The notes below the pieces were generated by a model. The model made no database searches, was not told where the DNA came from, and saw nothing but the letters and a program-made list of their open reading frames with translations. Positions 1 to 9,898 of a DNA stretch of 64,000 bases are shown piece by piece; positions within the stretch are counted from its first letter, which is position 1, and each line of letters opens with the position of its first letter. Origin of the DNA: Narthecium ossifragum (lineage: Eukaryota; Streptophyta; Magnoliopsida; Dioscoreales; Nartheciaceae); NCBI GenBank assembly GCA_963920575.1, contig OY986969.1, forward strand, positions 18,523,288 through 18,587,287, written 5' to 3'. The position numbers were made by a program, and so were the translations under genes.

Positions 1-1
1 G

Positions 2-547
2 GTTATACATTCTGGGCCTTATATGTATTTCGGTCATTCTTATGAAGCAAGTTTTTTTTATGATAGTGATGATGAAGGTTGTTATGCTAAATTGTCGGTT
101 GTTCATGATGATAATATGTCTATTTACACTGATCAAAATGAGGATGAGCATATTAGTGAGACCCCCTGTCAGGAACTTCAAGTTGAACTTCTACATGATG
201 AGTTGAATGATGATGATGTGCATATTAGTGATAAACATAATGAGGATGAGGGTCTTAACAATATTCCTTGTCTAGAGCCTCAGTTTGAGATTCTACCTTT
301 AATATCATCCCCATTAGTTGAACTTTGTGAGGAGGAGAACCTTGTTGTGAGTGAAGACCATGACAATTCCTATCGTCCCTTCCTCAAAGATCGTATCAAA
401 ATTTCCAGTTCTATGCATATTTTGTTTGCTAAGGACTCCTTTTTATTCTCTGATGAAACATATCTGCATACCTTCACTATGATCCGGGCCATGTATTTCT
501 TCACATGGAACCATCGCCCTCCTAAATCTTGTTTCCGGAACGTCTAG
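2..547 (+). CDS. C-terminal part of an acidic ORF of element C, function not recognised
   Basis: The frame is open from the window edge to a TAG at 545-547, about 181 codons, so the true start lies upstream of the window; the first ATG inside is at 23. The product is rich in Asp and Glu, with repeated short blocks such as NEDEHIS and KHNEDEG, and has no membrane segment or catalytic motif that I recognise. A sequence with a CTGGG/CCCAG dyad follows 25 bases after the stop. In Athila-type elements such a block can follow the pol or extra ORF, so this is probably the end of a retrotransposon polyprotein or extra ORF. It could instead be a chance open stretch in a decayed element. Confidence 0.4.
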   Translation, partial: VIHSGPYMYFGHSYEASFFYDSDDEGCYAKLSVVHDDNMSIYTDQNEDEHISETPCQELQVELLHDELNDDDVHISDKHNEDEGLNNIPCLEPQFEILPLISSPLVELCEEENLVVSEDHDNSYRPFLKDRIKISSSMHILFAKDSFLFSDETYLHTFTMIRAMYFFTWNHRPPKSCFRNV

Positions 548-572
548 TGAAAGACGTAAACTTACACGCTTT

Positions 573-588
573 CTGGGAGGCAACCCAG
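573..588 (+). other. CTGGG-aggcaa-CCCAG dyad after the ORF of element C
   Basis: A 5-bp perfect stem with a 6-base loop lies just downstream of the stop codon. From memory, the core GGGAGGCAACCC recurs at this place in plant Athila/Calypso-type elements. Its function is unknown. Confidence 0.4.
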
Positions 589-2236
589 TTTTTAGGATTT
601 TTCCTTAGCTTTTTATAATTTCATTTTATTTTTACGATTTTCCCCTAATTTTTAGGATTTTTCCCATATTTTCCTGGAATGTTTCTCCACCTTCTTCCTA
701 TTTTCCCTTATTTTCCACTGGATTTTCTCTCTCCTCCCCCACTGTTCCTCATCGTCCCAGCTCGATCGGCTTCACCGGCTCGTCCTTGAGCCGTTACCCA
801 TTGCCGCCCGTCGCCACCTCTCTAGTCATCCCCAAACCTCCAAACCTTCACCAAAACCTCCGCCATACTCTTACCTCTTCATCCAAGGTCTCTTCTTCCC
901 TCGGAACCCTCTCCTCCGACGCCGGTGAGCCCCCCTGCTTTTGCCGGCCATCTCCAATCTCCTCATCCCGTGCCTCCCATCACCCATTCATACCTCCAGA
1001 ACCTTCCTCTGACTACTACGAAGCTTCCTCCACCATCAAATCCTTTCCTTGCCGCCTGGATCATCGGATTCAAACTCCGACGGGTTCTACCCCTCCGACC
1101 ACCTTCAGTCCGCCGCCTGGAAGCCCAATTCTTCAATCAAACACCATAGGAAAGTTCCTTGGACTTCCATGATACTTCCTCAACCCTTCACCACCTCAAT
1201 TGGAGCTCCGATCATCGGAATCCAATTCCGGCAATCAACCTCTCCGTGCCGGCCATCTCCAATCCACTGTCGGAAGCCAGCAATCCATCGATCAGACACC
1301 ATAGATAGACTCCCAGATATTCTATGACTCTATCCCCACCAGTCCTGTCCTCCGGCGACGAGGTTTCACCGTCGATCCATCACCGGTGAGCTTTCAGCCG
1401 TCTGATTGCTCCAGATCACAATCCAGGTGCTAGAATGCTCCAATTTTGCATCCGATTGTTTAGATTTTCAATCATGACCACATTCAAGTACTCCAGACTA
1501 TCCACATCTCATCTACTACATCCCAGCTTATTGCCTACTATTTTCATTGAGTCATAGGATTAGTAGTCTTTAGGAAGGACACATGATCAAAGTCTATGAG
1601 TCCTCTGCGATGTAGTGTTCCATAGCCCTGAGCCAGTTTGACCAGTCCGGACCTGCCTCTAGGGTTGATTTTTGCACTTACAGTAGTAGTTGACTCGGTG
1701 ATTGACGACTTGACGACAGAGGTTCGCCATGGCTTTGCTAGATTGGCCATCTTAGCAGGCCCACAACTCTACTTCCGTGAGACCGATTGATTTTAGGAAT
1801 TCTAATGAAGATTAGCTATTGATCTGGGACCTTTTTGGATGTTTTGGATGTTAGTTGTACTTGATGTTGTGTTGATATGAGAAGATGATGACGATGGTAT
1901 CTCCTTTACTTCTGCCTGTGCATTTTCTATTTTCTTTGCGGGATGAATGCTTGTACAGGATTAATATATCATGAAAATACAAATGAGGCTTTGCCAAAAT
2001 TTTCTATGATTCTAATACCTTTTTGAACTTTTATTTGTTATATTTGATCTTTTTGGAAAGGTATATATTTCTGTGACAGGTTATGGTGGGGAAGGAAGTA
2101 TTTATTCAATTATGATGGTGCGTAAACGTAAAATTGGAAAAGAGAGAAATCGATTTCTGAGGCTTTCATTATGGTTATCTCTACCCTTTATTCGTTGATT
2201 TGTTTTTATGACTTAGTGTAATTGGGGACAAATACA

Positions 2237-2250
2237 TTTAAGTTGGGGGG
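2237..2250 (+). other. Internal polypurine-tract-like sequence in element C
   Basis: TTTAAGTTGGGGGG lies 1.1 kb upstream of the true polypurine tract of C. Element B has the same core at 37528-37540, 1.3 kb before its 3' LTR. It could be a second plus-strand primer or the edge of an ancestral 3' region. Confidence 0.45.
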
Positions 2251-2664
2251 TAGCATTCATAAATTGCATGATAAATTGCATGCTCATATTTTTTTTCTGG
2301 TAACCAAATATTATACATCCCTTGAATTATGTCAAAATAATGAAATTATGATATGATTTGACAAAGGTGCATATTTTAGAAATTTATCTTATGAATTATT
2401 CTGAGACTTGTATGTCATATAAGAAATAGTAAATTTTTGCTATGCATGATCTTATTTCTATACTTTAACACTTTTACCATGATCTAAGGATAGCTTGACA
2501 TATCCTAATGCACATGTTCACTTCCACACAAGTTAAGGGGTTGATATTAGATTCTAAGCATGATACTAGGATAGATTTACAATTCTATATCATGACACAG
2601 AAAAGACATGAACACATGCAATTATCTGAGTATGCGAAAAAAAAAGAAAAAAAAAGATTTTCAA

Positions 2665-2826
2665 CTTAGTAACCTGGCAGTGTGCCTAGCCAGCGTGGTG
2701 TTTGCGTAAAACAGTTGAAATTCCAAAATAAAAGAAAGAACTTTATATGAAAAAAGGGTTTCATACTTAGTAACCGAGCAAGGTGCCTAGCAAGGTGTGT
2801 TGTTCGCGTAAAACAGTTGAAATTCC
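2665..2826 (+). repeat. Direct repeat of a ~60-bp CTTAGTAACC...GTTGAAATTCC block in element C
   Basis: Two diverged copies (2665-2724 and 2765-2826) both run from CTTAGTAACC through GTGCCTAGC and GCGTAAAACAGTTG to AAATTCC. A single related copy is in element B at 37915-37972. Conservation between elements points to a functional non-coding element of unknown role. Confidence 0.7.
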
Positions 2827-3255
2827 TGCTGAAAAAGAAGAAATGAAAAATGAAAAAAAAAACAGAGATTGCTATATGATAAGTGAAAAATATGTGCTGA
2901 ATAGGATTGTGATCTTGAATAGTTGAAGTGTTTTGATATAATTGATACTCTGAAGCATGTGAAACCCCATTCACACACAGGAGTGTTAAAGTTATTTTTA
3001 ATCATGCTTAAATATGTTGAAGTGTTGGAAATATGTTATGACATGTTTTGACTTACTATATTTTTATGTGACTATGAGTTGAAGGGTATATTTATGGATA
3101 ATATTTCTATTTCACGCATTAGAGTTGATGAATATTGTGATTGATTTCTAATGATATATTCAAGGGAATGTATAGATGTTTGTGGGTGTCATCCCTGAAA
3201 ACCCTCAGGAGACTATAACTCCTCCACTGGGGTAACTCAGGGGTTTAAAGGCTTG

Positions 3256-3274
3256 TTGCACATGCTAAGTGCAA
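3256..3274 (+). other. TTGCAC/GTGCAA hairpin before the 3' LTR of element C
   Basis: A 6-bp perfect inverted repeat with a 7-base loop (ATGCTAA), about 110 bases before the LTR. Element B has the same stem with loop ATGATAA at 38743-38761. Confidence 0.6.
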
Positions 3275-3350
3275 TCGTGAGACCTACGAAAGTGGCTAGT
3301 TAGATTTATTGCTTTCTTTTTATCTTTTCTTTGCTCGAGGACTAGCAAAG

Positions 3351-3364
3351 TGTAAGTTGGGGGG
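3351..3364 (+). other. Polypurine tract of element C
   Basis: GTGTAAGTTGGGGGG sits against the LTR start at 3367, as expected for the plus-strand primer used in reverse transcription. Element B has the slightly mutated CAAGTTGGAGGG at the same place (38833-38844). Confidence 0.75.
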
Positions 3365-3366
3365 TG

Positions 3367-4820
3367 TGATGAGTCACTAAATATTCATAATTAAACCCCT
3401 TAAATTACCTATGTTAGGCTTAGAGTGGTTGCATTTAATAGTTTGTTAGTTCATTTCAGGTTTAATCATGATTTGAGAAGAAATACAAGAAATTCAGCTA
3501 AAAAGATGAATTTATGTGATAAAGACTGTTTCATCGCCTGTCAGGAGAATATTCCCCAGAAATTATTTATAAGTCCATATATTCTGGAAATTTAGTACGT
3601 TCTAGAAGACTTCAAAATCTACAATGTTCATGTTGGACACTTTACGATATTCCTGATGCATTGATTCCAGTTTTGAAGAAGATCAAGATACATAGCTTCT
3701 GGAAAACTGGTCCGTCGAAGTTCAGAAGAATATTTTTCATATATTCGCTATAAGTCGAAATATTATAAAATCTTCGGGATATGATAGGAAACGTGAAGAT
3801 CTAAAACTTTCCTGTTGAAGACATTATCAGATTCCAAGCCAATTAGCGCCAGAATTAAGTTAAAGTTGAAATCCTGAATAGGAGTTGAAATACGAAAAGA
3901 GAAAAGTCAAAGTTTAAGTCTAGATAGGACTCTTAAGTCCAAGTTTAGGGTTTCCCTATTTAAAAGGCCTTTTCCAGCCGAATTTCTCATCTTTTTGACA
4001 ATCTTTGGAGGAGGAAGAAGAAGACGGAGAGGATGTGGATGGTGACAGCTTCTTATTCCAACCCGATGGCTTTCATCCAAAAGATGAGTTGCTAATTATT
4101 GTACTTAGGATTATTCATGAAACCCTAGTGTAGTTTTGGTTTTTCTTTAGTTGGATTCTTGTGAACTTTTCGATGCATGATCTCATGAATATGGTTTTAT
4201 TGTTAATAGAGTTGAAGGAACAGAGTTCTGTTGATGTACTTTCAGTCCTACATGATTTCTGTGATTGATTGTAGAGATTTATGAGATGGTTTTCATGAAG
4301 TTATTGGTTTGCCTTTGAGATAAGCTATGCTACGCAAAGATAGGTTGTGCCAAGGTCATTAGGAGTAGTATAATTTAATGTAATCGTAGGACCAAAGACA
4401 ATCTATGCCAAGCAAAGATAGGTTATGCCGTTGGGAACATTAACTTTCTTTTAGGGATTCATATGAGCTTGTAGCCATATGATCCATAATATTGAGAGAA
4501 TGGAACAAGATGATAACTAGAGAAGACTAATAATGAAACTATGGTAGATTGAGTAATTCCTAAGTAACTACTCCATTGATTCAAATTGATCAACATTTTA
4601 TCTCTTTTGTTTATTAGTTTAGATAACTCTATTCTATCTTTGATTCTTTTCCTTAGTTTTAGGATTTTGAGAATTGATTTTGATTTCTAACATTTTCCCT
4701 GTGGATCGACTCCCGATTTCACCGCTATTTCTACCTAGTAGTGTAGTGATTGAATAAGGATTATAAATTTAATATTTGATTGAGTTTGCAACGTTTTAAC
4801 GACACGTTCGCGAGCGATCA
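3367..4820 (+). mobile_element. 3' LTR of element C
   Basis: The LTR starts TGATGAGTCAC right after the polypurine tract and ends near GCGAGCGATCA, about 1454 bp. The head matches those of LTR families B and G in layout: TGATRAG start, then TTTCAGGT about 90 bases in. A TATTTAAAAG promoter box is at about 3958, and AGATGAGTTGCTAA at about 4082 corresponds to the AGATGAGTAGCTAA block of LTR B. Unlike B, G and F it has no GATCGATC array. The target duplication cannot be tested because the 5' LTR is outside the window. The right edge was set by similarity to LTR B, so it may be off by a few bases. Confidence 0.75.
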
Positions 4821-5678
4821 GCCGTGCAAAAAGGCATATAAGCCCTAGATCTTAGAAATCCCTAGTAGAAACCCTAGTTATATCATAAGAATCCCTTGGT
4901 GAGGGGTTTAGCTACTCATCTTTAGGGGTTGATCTGTAGGTGAAGGTTGAGCAAACTCTTTCGCCATGGATTTCCTCCAAAAGAATCTCCAAAGAAAATT
5001 CTCCGAGTGGAAAGAAAACCCTTCTTCACGTCCAAGAGAGAGGACCCCAAAAACTTTAAAATATGCTTATTTATAGCCTAGGAACATCCCTCTCCCGGAT
5101 TAGATCTTGGTCGTTGATTTTCTTCACTAGCAATCAAATGATTGATCCTTCCATGTAGAAAGATCGATCATTTGTCTTCAATTGCTAGCCACGCTCATAA
5201 AGGATCGATCATTCACATAGGAGATGATCGATCCTTCCCTTGTGTGATTGATCACGCCCCGTGGATGATCGATCATTCCATGTAGGAAGATCGATCCTTT
5301 TAAACCCTGCTCTCTGTCAGTGTTGTCGTGCATAACTGATCGATCCTTTGATGAAGTGATGATCGATCCTTTTGGACCTTGCTCTCAGTCATTGTTGTCG
5401 TGCATACACGATCGATCATTCCATGAAGGAAAATCGATCCTTTGAATGGGTGCTCTCTGTCAAGTTAATGCACTTGAATGATCGATCCTTTTCAGATGTG
5501 ATGATCGATCATTCATGCTGGAGTTGTCCGAACGAGCTCGTTTTGACTCCAAACTTGATCTAACCCGTATTAGGATCGGTTGTACTTGAAATAGGATAAA
5601 AATAGTCAGTGAGGCATTGCTCAGAGACTAACAAAGCCAAACTATGAGGGTGATTTGTGCACTTTTCAAGTCTTATCA
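4821..5678 (-). mobile_element. LTR of family G, copy 1, minus strand, truncated at its 3' side by element C
   Basis: Read on the minus strand, this starts at 5678 with TGATAAGACTTGAAAAGTGC, matching the plus-strand G LTR head at 57448 and the reverse solo LTR ending at 45408. It then shows a GATCGATC array (5150-5515), a TATA box (ctataaataag, near 5070-5080) and the GAGTAGCTAA block near 4908. It stops against the LTR of element C, so about half of the LTR is missing. Confidence 0.75.
5150..5515. repeat. GATCGATC palindrome array in LTR G copy 1
   Basis: At least ten irregularly spaced copies of ATCGATC within contexts such as AGGATCGATCATTC and GATGATCGATCCTTT, interspersed with CTCTSTCA-type spacers. 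The array is just upstream of the TATA box in LTR orientation (minus strand). Confidence 0.85.
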
Positions 5679-6920
5679 TGTTCCTACAAGGATAGCAAAA
5701 GTAATGATATTTGGGTTTTATGATATGATAACTAAGAAAGCATGTAAATGATTCAATGAATAGAAAGAGATCCTAGGGAATCCCAATCCGGATTAGGCTC
5801 AATCATAGCTTTCTAATGGATCAAGATGTGCAATCCTATCGAGGCACTACAATGTTGACTACTTTGTGGCTAACAAAGGTCATCGCTAACGAATAGTCGG
5901 GTAAGGACTATCCGACGCAAAAGGTATATGCTAGAAAGTCGATAATCGAGGGATTAGCTTCGATCATCACTAACAAGAAGTTAGGTTAGGAACATCTCGC
6001 CGCAAGGAATTGGGTTGTATGGAAAATGGTAATGGATCGGGGTGGTTCTAGCACCTCGAATCCAAAACACAACAAAAGATAGGATAGATGTTAGGACAAA
6101 TGTAGATTGGAATGGTTCTTACACAAACAAGTCCCTAACCTAGAGCCAAGATTCCCTTCAACACAAGTGGCCATGGTTCTAACACAACCTACTCATTGGG
6201 GAATATCAACAAACACTTATTAGGCATAAGATTCTAGCTTATGCAAACCAAGGAATTTATCCATCCAACATTAGAATCCAACTACAAAGATGAGAAAGTA
6301 AGCTGTCTCAATAGGGATTTCAACATCCAAATCCAAAGAAAACTACAAATAAAACCTAAAACATCATGGTATTCCATTAGGATATGAAGTTAGCTCCTCA
6401 TCTTCAAGGTTGGAGATGTGGAGAAGAGTTGGATCATCCTTCCTTCTTCAATCCCGTGAGAGCTCTCCTCTTTCCCAATTTAGGGTTGCCCCTTTCCTTG
6501 GCCTCCAACCATCCAAGAGAATTCCCAAAATGAGAGCTCTAAGTCCTCTATTTATAGCCACAAAGCTTCTCTCATTAGGATTAGATCTGGGTCTTTCATT
6601 TTACTTAGCTGGCAAAGAAAGATCGATTTTCATAAAATGAAGATCGATCTTTTATTCTGTATAGTTGGTTGCGTCCCGAAGAAGATCGATAGATCGGTCT
6701 GTTGTACAATAACTCTCTGTCACAACAAAGATCAATCTTCTTGTACCAGAAGATCATTGTTCTTTGTCTAGGTTACAACAAAGATGGATCTTTTTGTGCA
6801 GGAAGATGGATCTTTGTTCCTGCATCTTGTTCTATTGCCATGGCTTTAAAAAGATCGATCTTTCATGTATTAAATGTGTCTGAATAAACTCATTTTCGCT
6901 CCAAACATAACAATCTAACT
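5679..6920 (-). mobile_element. LTR of family G, copy 2, minus strand, truncated at both sides
   Basis: Segments correspond in order to the reverse solo G LTR at 43763-45408: the AATATTTGGG area, the block of 'gattagcttcgatcatcactaac', the TAGCTCCTCATCTTC block (about 6390), a reversed TATA box (tatttatag near 6550), a weaker GATCGATC array (6610-6865) and the 'actcattttcgctccaaac' block near 6885. The terminal 'gtcttatca' end is absent, and so are about 150 bases at the other end. Copy 1 probably inserted into copy 2. Confidence 0.6.
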
Positions 6921-7352
6921 TTCCTTATATGAATAATGGTAGTAATGGTTATGACAGAATAAACACATATATTTCCACTAACACTGCTAATAAGTTAATT
7001 GTTTACCACTATTATTATCATCTAGCGCTACTATTACTTATGGCTAGGTTTGTTTTGCATAATAAGATATGGGAACCAAAAGATGGTGTGAGGGGTCAAA
7101 TTCGTATCATGTGTGTGGTAAGCCACAAGATAAGACAATAGAAGATGCGACAAAAGATTAAAAATATCTAATTAAAGATATTTTGAATGTTTTATATAAA
7201 AGACTTGATGAGCTTATTTATTTCATCTCTAAAATTGCACCAAACATAAAATAAAATGGAGGCCACAAGAGTGCTAATCCCATCCCGAGTATAATTCCAT
7301 AAAACAAACATATCGTGTATATTTCACTTAAAAGAAACCAAACAACTCTAGG

Positions 7353-7570
7353 GGGTGTTTGGTTTGTGCATAAGGGGTAGCTATGCATGCATAAACCCCC
7401 CTTTATGCACCCAAACACCATTTTTAAACCTTACATAACTTCTTGCATAATTTTGATCAAACCTTGCATAAGTAAGAGTTACGTAAGGTTTTTTTTATCC
7501 TACAAAGAAGGTGGGATAGTGCATGAGTCTATTTATGCAAAAAGGTTATGCATGTTTCCTAACCAAACAC
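7353..7570 (+). mobile_element. MITE copy 1 (GGTGTTTGGTT termini)
   Basis: The element starts GGTGTTTGGTTTGTGCATAA and ends in TTATGCATG...CCTAACCAAACACA, giving a short terminal inverted repeat around TGTTTGGTT. It has no coding capacity. GTGTTTGGTT ends are common in plant hAT- and Harbinger-type MITEs; the superfamily is not decided here because no clear target duplication was found. Confidence 0.65.
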
Positions 7571-7740
7571 ATTTTTTTAATGCAAAAAGTTAGGAATGCA
7601 TAACTTGTATGTTATGTACTACGCACTAATGTAATAACTTACATATTGGAAGTAGTGAGTTTAGATAATCATTTACTTCTCGTGACTAGAGGATTAGAAT
7701 TGAATCAAAAAGAGAGATCAATAATTTTAGTCATTGACAT

Positions 7741-7950
7741 ATGCTAAGGAGGAGGAAGGATGAGGTGTTTTATAGGGAAGCATGCGATGTGAAGAGGAAA
7801 GAATAACGTGTTAAGAGGAAAGGATGAGGTGTAAAGAGGGAAGAGTTAGGTGTCGAGAGATAAGGATGAGGTGTAAGGATGAGGGAAGAGGTGTTAAAAG
7901 TGGAGCATGAGGTGTCAAATAACTTGAGGATGAGGTGTCAGCAGTAGGGA
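7741..7950. repeat. Purine-rich imperfect repeat built on AAGGATGAGGTGT
   Basis: Variants of (A/G)GGATGAGGTGT, GAGTTAGGTGT and GCATGAGGTGT recur every 15-35 bases on the plus strand, giving a strand-asymmetric G/A-rich tract of about 200 bp. Confidence 0.7.
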
Positions 7951-9098
7951 CATGTGGCACCATCTAAAGAAAAGATGCACATATTGGCGACACGTGTCTA
8001 TGCTTTTAGGAGGATGTGTCAACCCTAAAAAAATGCTATATAATGAAGGGATTGAGGGCATATCAGAAGTAAAGAAGAGAGAAATGAAAAGAACAAGATG
8101 AGAAAGTTGAAAATGAGAAATGGGAGAGAAGGAAAAGATAAGAAGACCGTTTCAAATAGATGTCAAGGGCTAAAAGATTTAAATGAGTAATGGGATTCTT
8201 GAAACTATCTTTCCTATCTTGTTTCATTAAAAAACATCTTATATCATATGAGTATGTTTGATGGAGCTTTTGATTAAAGATCATTCTCATGAATACATGT
8301 ATGAAATTTAATTGCATTTGCTAGTCATTTCATAAGAATTTTGAAATTTAGTTGCATTTGCTAATCCTTTACGGCCTCATGTCATTCTGATTCACTACTT
8401 GAATGAATTTAGTATATGATATATAGCTACATGTAATCTCGTTTAGTCGAGGATTGAGCATATGCAATTTAATTCATCTAGCATGATTTTTTTATGAAGC
8501 ATGCCATTATTCAAGATCACGCATTATCAATTAATTCCTAATGTAGATGTTTCAAGATTCCTATACTCACTAGGTTAGTGTAACTCATTAGTTCTTAACA
8601 TTACAAGCAAAAGACTGTTGCAAAATCATTCTAATGTGAAGTGTGAAGGGGGTTGATGGACATATATTTAGACCGTTCGTAGTCTTGCTACTGGCCGATC
8701 ACGACCTCATAAAAGAAGATGAAGTAAAGGTCATGACAATACAACTCTACGTGTGGCTAAAAAATGTGCATAGTGCTTAACAGGCAGAATCACTGTGATG
8801 GGAAGCAGTGAGGGAAAAAGGAGTTGAGGCTCGATCAAAGACAGGGGGTCCCTCACAGTCAGGTGCGATGCAATTGCCCCCTAAAAGTCAAGTACCCCTC
8901 CTTCCAGCAATTCTTCACCCAGTTCGTCCACTTGAGTGTCTTCCTATGTCTGTAGAGAAGCAAATCGATTAGAAGCTTCAGGACAGCCTATAGTCTCCAA
9001 CGAAGACTGGACTGCGCTTCCTCGGTGCCGAGAATAGTCTGTCTTAGTTATTGCCTTTTTTTTTTTACACGCTTATCGCCTGCCTCTTTCGATCCGGA

Positions 9099-9364
9099 TA
9101 CATGCATAATTTCTTGCATAAGAAACATGCACAATTCTTTCATAAGTGGAGCTATGCACTATCTCATCTTCTATGTAGCATAAAAAATCTTGCATGACTC
9201 CTACTTATCCAAGATTTTACTAAAGTTATGCAAGAACTTATATGAGGTTGTAAAAAGGATGTTTGGGTGCATAAAAGGGGTTTATGGATGCATATCGAGC
9301 CCTTATGCGCAAACCAAACAGGGTTTATGCATGCATATCTACCCCTTATGTACAAACCAAACAC
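9099..9364 (-). mobile_element. MITE copy 2, reverse orientation, with a duplicated end
   Basis: Read on the minus strand from 9364 this matches copy 1 (TGTTTGGTTTGTACATAAGG, then CTTGCATAAC...GTAGGAGTCATGCAAG). The first 43 bases are duplicated: a second TGTTTGGTTTGCGCATAAGG follows. The other terminus lacks the expected CCAAACA end, so this copy is truncated near 9099. Confidence 0.65.
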
Positions 9365-9898
9365 CAAAAAGGTGGCCATTTCCTGCAGCAGTGGTAATAT
9401 CATAAGTACCAATAACCACTTGCACACCCCTAACAAAACCGACCACCTTGCCTGCAGTTGTCTCTGCCAATGACCAACTGTCTAGGAATCAAAATGGCAT
9501 AGTACAATACCATGTACAAATCTGTCTTCCAGTCCTCAAAATAACAAAAACAATAGCTTGTTGCTCATTACTGAACTTCTGAATAAGAATAAATCACAAT
9601 CGACGACTTGTTCCATCAGCAATATTTCCAGTTTAACACACTCCCAAACTGCGAAAAGCTAAGAGGCTGAATCATACCATCTTTCACGTTTAATATCTAA
9701 TATTACAACCAACAGTATCTTCAACTAAGAATAAAGACTGAATAAACGTTGAAAGGGTTAGGTATGCACCGTATAAAAGTTAAGTCATCTAGCTCATCCG
9801 TAAAAATTTATGCCGAATGGCAGGGGATGGCCAGCCACAAGGACTGGTGGGATTGTTTATGACAATAAACCAAAGAACCGAGCCAAAAATGTACGAAT

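Larger units (their letters stand above)
1..3366 (+). mobile_element. Element C, 3' internal region of an Athila-like LTR retrotransposon (5' part outside window)
   Basis: This stretch ends in a polypurine tract directly against an LTR and shares several non-coding blocks with the 3' region of complete element B (24339-40581). The shared blocks are a TTAAGTTGGGGG tract, a CTTAGTAACC...GTTCGCGT block, a TTGCAC/GTGCAA hairpin and the 'gctcgaggactagcaaag' stretch before the LTR. Only the end of one ORF (2-547) is present; the rest (548-3366) is non-coding. About 720-1500 is C-rich and unlike its AT-rich surroundings. Assignment to an Athila-type clade is by resemblance to B; no polymerase domain of C lies in the window. 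Confidence 0.75.
6921..9480. other. Intergenic region with MITE copies and a purine-rich repeat
   Basis: No gene is supported here. Open frames of 60-90 codons lack homology and overlap repeats. The region holds two copies of one MITE family (7353-7570 and 9099-9364) and a G/A-rich imperfect repeat (7741-7950). Between them is AT-rich sequence with nothing recognised. Its right part lies downstream of the 3' end of the CLPTM1-family gene (stop at 9899), so 9480-9898 is likely 3' UTR. Confidence 0.6.

Noticed and set aside
786..1327. Three overlapping proline/serine-rich frames in element C
   Set aside because: Open in several frames at once through C-rich composition; no recognised domain. 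Kept only as a composition finding.
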